Below are positions 58,583 through 64,000 of a stretch of DNA of 64,000 nt, one piece after another. The notes beneath the pieces were generated by a model that was not told the origin of the DNA, made no database searches, and saw only the letters and a list, made by a program, of their open reading frames with translations. A program made the position numbers and the translations under genes. The stretch comes from Salibacterium lacus (lineage in GTDB: Bacteria > Bacillota > Bacilli > Bacillales > Marinococcaceae): the NCBI RefSeq assembly GCF_042684865.1, contig NZ_JBHUML010000006.1:272723-336722 (forward strand), read 5' to 3'. The first letter of the stretch is position 1. The number at the start of each line of letters is the position of its first letter.

Positions 58583-58736
58583 GGCGTGTAATCCTGCTTA
58601 TTTGGCTTGTAAATTATAAGGTTCGGCTTGTAACAGGTTCCGTTTGGCCGGTAACGTATCATCTGGACTGTATTGTTTTTTATACGGCTTGTAAATAGTG
58701 GTATTCGGCAGGTAAGCGCAGGCCCTTGGCTTGTAA
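58583..58736. repeat. Eight-unit 21-bp-period repeat array (GGCTTGTAA)
   Basis: Units resembling GGCTTGTAA begin at 58583, 58604, 58625, 58646, 58665, 58686, 58707 and 58728. Every step is 21 bp except the fourth, which is 19. Three of the middle units are more divergent (GGCCGGTAA, GGACTGTAT, GGCAGGTAA) while the period is kept. The 12-bp spacers are not conserved. The array lies between the last sulfur gene and tadA. The fixed two-turn spacing puts each word on the same face of the helix, as in iteron or multi-operator arrays. Confidence 0.9.
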
Positions 58737-58811
58737 ATACCGTTCCTGAAAAGAAAACGGGAAGAATTTCTGATAAAATCATCAGGTAGAATGGTGTAAA
58801 AGGAGTGCCTG

Positions 58812-59306
58812 ATGGTGGCAGAAGAAGAATGGATGAAAGCGGCTCTTGCCGAAGCGGAAAAAGCAGAGACGGAAGGGGAAGTGCCGATTGGCTGCGTCAT
58901 TGTTTATCAGGAACAGGTCATAGGAACAGGATATAATCAGCGGGAAGGAAGCCAGCAGGCGTCCGCTCATGCAGAGATGCTTGCCATCCGGGAAGCATGT
59001 TCTTTTATGGGGAGCTGGCGGCTTGAAGACTGCACCTTATATGTCACCCTCGAGCCCTGCCCGATGTGCGCGGGGGCTATCGTCCAGTCCCGGATTCCAC
59101 ATGTCGTATACGGCGCTCCCGATCCTAAAGCCGGGTGCGCCGGCACGTTAATGAATCTGCTGGAGGAAGAACGCTTCAACCACCGCTGCTTTGTGGAAGG
59201 ACAGGTCATGCTCGAAGCGTGCCGGGAACTTTTGACCGGTTTTTTTCAAAAGCTGCGCCGGGCAAAACAGCGCCGCGCCCGTAACGAACAACCTTTCGGT
59301 GAATGA
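58812..59306 (+). CDS. tadA: tRNA-specific adenosine deaminase TadA
   Basis: The 164-residue zinc enzyme turns A34 into inosine in tRNA-Arg. It has the zinc site HAEMLAI (His about 56, Glu 58) and PCPMCAGA, and GEVPIGCVIV at the front. AAAAGGAG precedes the ATG. Synteny with the SRP RNA and dnaX downstream is conserved in Bacillus. Confidence 0.96.
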   Translation: MVAEEEWMKAALAEAEKAETEGEVPIGCVIVYQEQVIGTGYNQREGSQQASAHAEMLAIREACSFMGSWRLEDCTLYVTLEPCPMCAGAIVQSRIPHVVYGAPDPKAGCAGTLMNLLEEERFNHRCFVEGQVMLEACRELLTGFFQKLRRAKQRRARNEQPFGE

Positions 59307-59374
59307 TGGATTGGATTCGGGGGAAACCCGTGATATAGTAGAACGAGAATGAGTGATAAGCGGGAGGGAACACG

Positions 59375-59539
59375 GTGCGTCCAAATCAATTTTCTGCAGA
59401 AACAGCCCGGAAGATTGCCGAGAAATTGAACATGCCGATTGAACATATTGTCCATACACCGCCGCAGGTGATTATGGAGAAAATATCGGAGCTTGAAAAG
59501 AAAGAAGAAGAGGAAATGATGGAAAAGAACAATAAATAA
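59375..59539 (+). CDS. YycC-like small protein
   Basis: A 54-residue reading frame starts with GTG after GGGAGGG: MRPNQFSAETARKIAEKLN, a short HTPP stretch, then a Glu/Lys-rich helix. It resembles the YycC family of about 50 residues, which has no known function. Codon use and the good ribosome site support a real gene, though it is short. Confidence 0.7.
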   Translation: MRPNQFSAETARKIAEKLNMPIEHIVHTPPQVIMEKISELEKKEEEEMMEKNNK

Positions 59540-59564
59540 TTTTGCCTTTTCCGTGGCTTGTCTA

Positions 59565-59593
59565 TTGCGTTTTTTTCTGAAACGCGGTATACT
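59565..59593 (+). promoter_or_regulatory. Promoter of the SRP RNA
   Basis: TTGCGT (59565-59570) and TATACT (59588-59593) are 17 bp apart, about 40 bp before the RNA. A small hairpin (GCACTC/GAGTGC, 59601-59618) lies between. Confidence 0.65.
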
Positions 59594-59634
59594 GATTATT
59601 GCACTCTTTAGGGAGTGCCCAAAAATGTTAACAA

Positions 59635-59909
59635 CTTTGCCGTGCTAGGCGGGGAGGCAGCGGTGCCCTGTACTCGCAATCCGCTACAGCGAGGCTGAAC
59701 CCCTTCTCGAGGCTTTGTTTCTGTGGGGCCTGACCCTTGTAAGTGGTGTTGACATCCGGGTTCTGTGCAACGGAAATTCGTGAACCCTGTCAGGTCCGGA
59801 AGGAAGCAGCAGTAAGCGGACTCTTCTGTGTGCCGCAGAGTCGCCCGGATCGAGCTAACTGCCTGGGTAACGCTCATGGATTCATTGCCGACAGAAGGTG
59901 CACGGCTTC
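59635..59909 (+). ncRNA. ffs: Signal recognition particle RNA (large Bacillus type, scRNA)
   Basis: About 275 nt match the Bacillus scRNA throughout: GTGCTAGGCGGGGAGG and CGGTGCCCTGTA near the 5' Alu-like domain, AAGTGGTGTTGACA in the middle, and the Ffh-binding tip GTCAGGTCCGGAAGGAAGC followed by GCAGTAAGCGGA. The ends pair as GCCGTGC with GCACGGC. It forms the SRP with Ffh and targets nascent membrane proteins. Ends are approximate within a few bases. 59910-60114, before dnaX, has a weak T-rich hairpin and no gene. Confidence 0.96.
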
Positions 59910-60114
59910 TATACATATTAACTGAAAAACGGCTCTCTACGGTGGGCGGTTTTTTTTGTATGTCATAAAGGAGCGGGAGACCTGCGCCCCGGATTGCTGC
60001 GATCAAAAAGTGCCGGACGCAGACGCACCCCTCTGGAAATATCTCTTTATTTGAGCTTTGAAAACCGGTCATGGAAACGGTATAATAGAACATGAAAAGA
60101 AAGGAGGTCCCGGG

Positions 60115-61839
60115 GTGAGTTATAAGGCGCTGTACCGGGTCTGGCGTCCTCAGAAACTGGAGGATGTCGCAGGCCAGCATCACATCACCCAGACACTTCA
60201 GAATGCGCTCGGAAAAGAAAAGTTTTCCCACGCTTATTTATTCAGCGGCCCGCGTGGTACAGGGAAAACAAGTGCTGCCAAAATACTGGCAAAAGCCATT
60301 AACTGTAAACAGGCGCCTGTGCAGGAGCCGTGTAACGAATGCGAGGCATGCAGAGGTATTGATGACGGATCCGTGGTCGATATTATCGAAATTGACGCAG
60401 CTTCCAACAACGGCGTGGATGAAATACGGTATATCCGGGATAATGTCATCGCAGCTCCCCGGGACGTTCGTTACAAAGTATACATTATTGATGAAGTTCA
60501 TATGCTTTCCACCGGAGCTTTCAATGCGCTGTTGAAAACGCTGGAAGAGCCTCCGAAACACGCCGTTTTCATTCTTGCGACAACAGAACCCCACAAGATT
60601 CCGCTTACCATCGTTTCACGCTGCCAGCGTTTTGATTTTAAGCAGATTACCTCAAGGGATCTGGTGGATCGTATGGCGTTTGTGCTGAAAGAAGAAGGCA
60701 TGGAAGCCGAAGAGGATGCGCTCCATTTAATTGCCCGTGCAGCCGAAGGCGGGATGCGTGATGCTCTCAGTCTCCTGGACCAGGCTGTGTCTTTTTCGGA
60801 AGGAACGATTTCTGCTTCGGATGTTCTCGCGGTCACCGGAAGTGTTTCCCAGCAGTTTTTAACAAAAGTGGTTCAGGCTCTGAAGGATCAGGACACGCCG
60901 GCCGCCCTGGAAGCTGCCGATCAGATGATACGGGAGGGCAAAGATCCGCTTCAATTTATGGGAGATATTATTTACTACTTCCGAGATATGCTTTTGTATC
61001 AAACAGCCCCCGGACTGAATGAAATGATGGACCGGGTTACGGTGGATGAAACGTTTGAAGAACTCGCTGAAAAGATGGACACCGCGTGGCTGTACGAAGT
61101 GATCAATCAGTTGAACGAGTATCATCAGGAAATGAAAGGGGCAAGCCACCCTAAAATCTTTCTTGAAATGGCGTTAATCAATATCTGCCATACAAAAGAG
61201 GGCAGTCCAGCCCCTCAAAACCCTACTGATCAGTCCGAAATTCAATCCCTGAAAGAAAAAATTTCGGAACTGGAACAACAGGTGAAAGCTGTGAAAACTC
61301 CCGCTGCCGGCAGTGCCGGTACTTCCGGGAAGGGCGCTCCGGAAAGTACCCGTCCGGAAACAAGCACCCCCGCCCCCGGTATTTCTACCGCACGCGGAAT
61401 GGACGGCCGAATCAGGCAGGTGCTGTCCCATGCAACAAAACAGGATCTTCAGGCGGTGACAAATGAGTGGAGCGCTGTTATGAAGGAAGTGAAACAGCAA
61501 AGCGTGCCCGGCCATGCCTGGCTGAGCGATGCCAAGCCGGTCGTCTCCGACGGGCAGACAGTACTGCTTGCGTTTCAGAATGAAATGCACCGCAGCATGG
61601 TTGATACTAAATTCCGTGAAATAGTGGAGTCGGCTATGCAGGCAGCCGGCAGACCTTTGCAGCTTTTGACTGTCCAATCAGCGCAGTGGGAAAAAATCAA
61701 GGAAGAATTTAAACAGCAGTATAAGGAAAAAGATGAAGAAGAGGAAGATCCCGGAGACGGACAGGAAGACGCGGAAGATCCGATTGTGGATGAAGCAGTG
61801 AAACTGGTTGGATCGGATTTGGTGGAAATTGAGGAATAA
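60115..61839 (+). CDS. dnaX: DNA polymerase III subunit gamma/tau
   Basis: The 574-residue clamp-loader subunit has Walker A GPRGTGKTSAAK (about residue 45), the zinc module CNECEAC, Walker B VYIIDEVHML, and the SRC motif (VSRCQRFDF). After a Glu/Lys coiled stretch (about 375-400) comes the tau-specific C-terminal part and an acidic tail (EEEEDPGDGQEDAEDP). GTG 60115 follows AAGGAGG and gives the family start MSYKALYRVWRP. Confidence 0.96.
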   Translation: MSYKALYRVWRPQKLEDVAGQHHITQTLQNALGKEKFSHAYLFSGPRGTGKTSAAKILAKAINCKQAPVQEPCNECEACRGIDDGSVVDIIEIDAASNNGVDEIRYIRDNVIAAPRDVRYKVYIIDEVHMLSTGAFNALLKTLEEPPKHAVFILATTEPHKIPLTIVSRCQRFDFKQITSRDLVDRMAFVLKEEGMEAEEDALHLIARAAEGGMRDALSLLDQAVSFSEGTISASDVLAVTGSVSQQFLTKVVQALKDQDTPAALEAADQMIREGKDPLQFMGDIIYYFRDMLLYQTAPGLNEMMDRVTVDETFEELAEKMDTAWLYEVINQLNEYHQEMKGASHPKIFLEMALINICHTKEGSPAPQNPTDQSEIQSLKEKISELEQQVKAVKTPAAGSAGTSGKGAPESTRPETSTPAPGISTARGMDGRIRQVLSHATKQDLQAVTNEWSAVMKEVKQQSVPGHAWLSDAKPVVSDGQTVLLAFQNEMHRSMVDTKFREIVESAMQAAGRPLQLLTVQSAQWEKIKEEFKQQYKEKDEEEEDPGDGQEDAEDPIVDEAVKLVGSDLVEIEE

Positions 61840-61862
61840 TACCTAATCAGGAGGTTATACAA

Positions 61863-62171
61863 ATGAAAAATCAACAGAACATGATGAAGCAGATGCAGAA
61901 AATGCAGAAACAGATGGAGAAAGCGCAGGAAGAACTGAAAGAAAAAACGGTGGAAGCTACATCCGGAGGCGGTGCCGTTAAAGTAACCGCTGCAGGGGAT
62001 AAGCGAATCGTAGATATTGAAATCGACCAGGACGTCGTAGATCCCGAAGATGTAGAAATGCTCCAGGATCTTATTCTCGCAGCTATGAATGAAGCGCTGA
62101 AGAAAGTGGACGAATTGACAGAGCAGGATCTTGGAAAGTTCACTAAAGGAATGAATATCCCCGGTATGTGA
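61863..62171 (+). CDS. yaaK: YbaB/EbfC nucleoid-associated protein YaaK
   Basis: The 102-residue protein starts with a Met/Gln/Lys coiled coil (residues 1-30) and continues with the YbaB fold (VEATSGGGAVKVTAAGD, IDQDVVDPEDVEMLQDL). It binds DNA as a dimer. It sits between dnaX and recR, as in most bacteria. A second ATG 7 codons downstream (MMKQMQK) is possible. Confidence 0.96.
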   Translation: MKNQQNMMKQMQKMQKQMEKAQEELKEKTVEATSGGGAVKVTAAGDKRIVDIEIDQDVVDPEDVEMLQDLILAAMNEALKKVDELTEQDLGKFTKGMNIPGM

Positions 62172-62186
62172 TAGGAGGAGGATAGG

Positions 62187-62783
62187 GTGCAGTATCCGAC
62201 ACCTATATCCAAACTAATAGAAGGTTTTATGAAATTGCCGGGCATCGGCCCCAAAACGGCGAGCCGCCTGGCTTTTTATGTGCTTGATATGAAAGAAGAT
62301 GATGTTCTGGATTTTGCCAAATCACTCGTGAATGCAAAGAGGGAACTAACGTATTGCTCTGTCTGTCACCACATTACAGATATTGACCCGTGCCAGATAT
62401 GTGAAGACACTTCCAGAGACCGGACATCCGTCTGTGTGGTTCAGGATTCCAAGGATGTCATGGCTATGGAAAAAATGCGGGAGTACACCGGCCTCTACCA
62501 CGTCCTTCATGGAGCGATCTCGCCGATGGATGGCATCGGCCCTGAAGATATCAAAATCCCGGAACTGATTCAGCGTCTGCAAAATGATGAGATTCAGGAA
62601 GTCATTATAGCAACGAATCCCACCATTGAAGGGGAGGCTACAGCCATGTACATCTCCCGCCTTGTCAAACCTACTGGGATTACAGTCACCAGACTTGCCC
62701 ATGGTCTCCCGATTGGAGGCGACCTGGAATATGCGGACGAAGTAACGCTCTCCAAGGCGATTGAGGGGCGCAGAGAACTTTAA
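62187..62783 (+). CDS. recR: Recombination protein RecR
   Basis: The 198-residue protein has a helix-hairpin-helix (KLPGIGPKTASRLAF), a four-cysteine zinc finger (CSVCHHITDIDPCQIC), and a Toprim domain with IIATNPTIEGEATAMY. With RecO and RecF it helps RecA at gaps. The GTG at 62187 follows AGGAGG. Confidence 0.97.
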   Translation: MQYPTPISKLIEGFMKLPGIGPKTASRLAFYVLDMKEDDVLDFAKSLVNAKRELTYCSVCHHITDIDPCQICEDTSRDRTSVCVVQDSKDVMAMEKMREYTGLYHVLHGAISPMDGIGPEDIKIPELIQRLQNDEIQEVIIATNPTIEGEATAMYISRLVKPTGITVTRLAHGLPIGGDLEYADEVTLSKAIEGRREL

Positions 62784-62797
62784 GGTGGGAGCCCGGC

Positions 62798-63019
62798 ATG
62801 CTGTTTCAGAAAAAAAAGATTCGTCAATCGGAAAATGAACGGCTGGTTTACTTGATTCAAAGAATGAAAGAAGAATTGGATCAATACGAACATCTGGTGG
62901 AGCGGAGTATCGAACCTCCGCCCGATGTACTGACAGAAGTAAAGCGAAAACGGGCGAAATATCTGTTTCTATTAAATGAAGCCCGCCACCGCCGCATCAA
63001 CGGTCATCATGACATATAG
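62798..63019 (+). CDS. yaaL: YaaL, DUF2508 protein
   Basis: The 73-residue, highly charged helical protein matches DUF2508 (YaaL): LVYLIQRMKEELDQYEHLVERSIEPP then KYLFLLNEARHR. Function is unknown. It follows recR by 14 bp. Confidence 0.92.
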   Translation: MLFQKKKIRQSENERLVYLIQRMKEELDQYEHLVERSIEPPPDVLTEVKRKRAKYLFLLNEARHRRINGHHDI

Positions 63020-63020
63020 T

Positions 63021-63061
63021 AAAAGGGGATGTCTCATTTTTTGGAGACATCCTCTTTTTTA
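63021..63061 (+). terminator. Rho-independent terminator after yaaL
   Basis: A 12-bp stem with one G-T pair (63024-63035 with 63044-63055) is followed by seven or more T residues. It ends the dnaX-yaaK-recR-yaaL transcript. Confidence 0.9.
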
Positions 63062-63120
63062 TAGTAGACAGGTGGTTGTAAAAGCAGAAGGTGTGTCTTT
63101 GGGCAGGATGCACCCGGGGA

Positions 63121-63267
63121 ATGCTTGATGACTTTCTGGAAGGTCCGCTTCCGGGTGTTATATGTTCTAATGCCACCCAAATGGCCGGACAGAGCGTGGG
63201 ATTGGATATTTCGCTGCTTTTTGGAAATGGGATTTTACCGGCCGCTTCTTCTTCGGGCCCGGTTTGA
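63121..63267 (+). other. Possible small reading frame in the yaaL-bofA gap
   Basis: The 387-bp gap between the yaaL terminator and bofA has no sure gene. One ATG frame of 48 codons (starting MLDDFLEGPLPG, ending GILPAASSSGPV) has reasonable codon choice but a weak ribosome site (GGGG only) and no recognised family. It could be a relic. A frame in another phase at 63125-63397 also lacks support. Confidence 0.25.
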
Positions 63268-63448
63268 TAACAGCAGTATCCAGGGCCTGCTTCCGCACAG
63301 ATGCGGCGCTCCAGCCGCATTTCATCTATATCAGGTGTTCAGAGTGTTTGTGTTTTTTTACCTGCAAAACAAAATGAGACAGTGGTTAAAGAAATAAATA
63401 TAGAGGCTTGTACATAGACATAAAGAAAAACACAAACAGGAGGAAAAC

Positions 63449-63715
63449 ATGAATCCCATTCTTTACATTTCACTTGCTGGAGTAGCTGCGTGTTTGTTCT
63501 TTATGTTTAGTAAAGGCGGAAGGCCGGTTAAATGGACAGGGAATCTTTTGGTAAAATTGATCCTCGGAGCGTTGGCGTTATTTTTTCTAAATGCATTCGG
63601 AACAGCTGTGGGTTACCACCTGCCCATTAATACAGTTACGGTTTCCGTTTCCGGATTGCTCGGGATACCAGGCATTTTGATGCTGATTGCTATCGATATC
63701 TTTATTATTGGATAA
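63449..63715 (+). CDS. bofA: BofA, inhibitor of pro-sigma-K processing
   Basis: The 88-residue membrane protein has hydrophobic segments at about 5-20 and 33-50 and the conserved FFLNAFGTAVGYHLPINTVT and GLLGIPGILML. In the mother cell BofA holds the SpoIVFB protease inactive until the forespore signal. It is a sporulation marker. AGGAGG precedes the ATG. Confidence 0.95.
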   Translation: MNPILYISLAGVAACLFFMFSKGGRPVKWTGNLLVKLILGALALFFLNAFGTAVGYHLPINTVTVSVSGLLGIPGILMLIAIDIFIIG

Positions 63716-63731
63716 AAAATTTTCAATGTCA

Positions 63732-63759
63732 TTGACATTTATTTATGAGACGTTATAAT
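63732..63759 (+). promoter_or_regulatory. rRNA operon promoter P1
   Basis: TTGACA (63732-63737) and TATAAT (63754-63759), both perfect, are 16 bp apart. A short hairpin (CCCTT-CAAT-AAGGG) follows. Confidence 0.85.
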
Positions 63760-63868
63760 AGGAAGTCCCTTCAATAAGGGAAGGCCCCGTAACAAAAGAA
63801 ATCCGGTATTATAACTGCCGGGTGCTGTAATAAAGATTTTAAAGCTCACGAAAATATTGTGAGAGGGA

Positions 63869-63898
63869 TTGACTTTATACAGACCGGGGTGATAAGAT
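63869..63898 (+). promoter_or_regulatory. rRNA operon promoter P2
   Basis: TTGACT (63869-63874) and TAAGAT (63893-63898) with an 18-bp spacer, about 110 bp downstream of P1. Tandem promoters are usual for Bacillus rrn operons. Confidence 0.65.
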
Positions 63899-64000
63899 AT
63901 TTAAGTCGCTGGTTAAGAGACAGCGAATAACTGCCCTTTGAAAATTGAATGAAAGTCAAGCGTCTGTCAATTCAAATGATCTTTTGGATCATTACAGATA
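63899..64000 (+). promoter_or_regulatory. Leader of a ribosomal RNA operon (16S begins beyond the edge)
   Basis: The stretch contains CTGCCCTTTGAAAATTGAA, the rrn leader sequence seen before 16S genes in Bacillus, and a hairpin (TGATC-TTTTG-GATCA). The mature 16S start is not reached in the window. Confidence 0.75.

Noticed and set aside
58598..58900. A minus-strand reading frame with a YKP-type seven-residue repeat across the 21-bp array
   Set aside because: It starts inside tadA in antisense, has no ribosome site, and the 19-bp step in the array breaks the repeat frame. The periodicity is better explained at the DNA level.
60115..61839. Programmed frameshift in dnaX
   Set aside because: The A-rich stretches near 61250 and 61730 lack a clear slippery heptamer with a following hairpin, and the full-length tau-like protein continues without a break.
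63125..63397. A 90-codon frame between yaaL and bofA
   Set aside because: It has no ribosome site, unusual composition (many Trp, Phe and Arg) and no recognised family.
1..64000. CRISPR arrays, insertion sequences and prophage genes
   Set aside because: I looked for spaced identical repeats, transposase motifs and phage structural or integrase genes. None was found; the only candidate traces of mobility are the tRNA-Lys 3' repeat and the small palindromic stretches listed.

Overview
This window is the replication-origin region of a Firmicutes chromosome, from a spore-forming member of the Bacillaceae. Gene order follows the Bacillus subtilis origin closely: yycI-yycH-walK-walR, purA, dnaC, rplI, gdpP, yybS, rpsR-ssb-rpsF, ychF, yyzM, yyaC, parB-parA, noc, rsmG, mnmG, mnmE, jag, yidC, rnpA, rpmH, oriC, dnaA, dnaN, yaaA, recF, remB, gyrB, gyrA, yaaC, guaB, dacA, pdxS-pdxT, serS, tadA, SRP RNA, dnaX, yaaK, recR, yaaL, bofA. 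YyaC, BofA and YidC/SpoIIIJ point to a sporulator. The many acidic tails (GyrA, DnaX, Ssb) would fit a salt-tolerant relative, but that is inference and the species is not identified.

Layout: nearly everything left of about 29.6 kb is on the minus strand and most things to the right are on the plus strand, so transcription runs away from oriC on both arms. The left end carries the WalRK operon and a Phe-Asp-Glu-Lys tRNA cluster with two odd repeats (a 114-bp tandem duplication and a repeated tRNA-Lys 3' end). The middle of the left arm holds replication and ribosomal genes, an ABC transporter behind a degenerate ABC-LytTR fusion protein, and the segregation block parB-parA-noc. oriC is bipartite: a cluster of DnaA boxes upstream of dnaA, and a DnaA box plus AT-rich tract between dnaA and dnaN. 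One perfect parS (inside yaaC) and three perfect Noc-binding palindromes are also present, so ParB, Noc and DnaA sites surround the genes for their own proteins.

The right arm carries gyrB-gyrA, an HD-GYP protein with a substituted metal ligand, guaB, dacA, pdxST, and serS behind a serine T-box. Between serS and tadA lies the accessory part of the window (about 48-58.8 kb). It has a lone tRNA-Ser, an SDR, a DUF817 protein, a GNAT, a self-regulated TetR with a small membrane protein, and then a reactive-sulfur detoxification regulon. That regulon contains a CstB-like persulfide dioxygenase-rhodanese, a CstR persulfide sensor, a rhodanese, a TauE/SafE permease, a TusA-rhodanese fusion, a rhodanese-metallo-beta-lactamase fusion, TusA, a DsrE-like protein and a methyltransferase. 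Five CstR-type palindromes sit on its promoter regions. Immediately after it is an unexplained array of eight units at an almost strict 21-bp period.

The window ends after bofA with two promoters and the leader of a ribosomal RNA operon whose 16S gene begins beyond the right edge.
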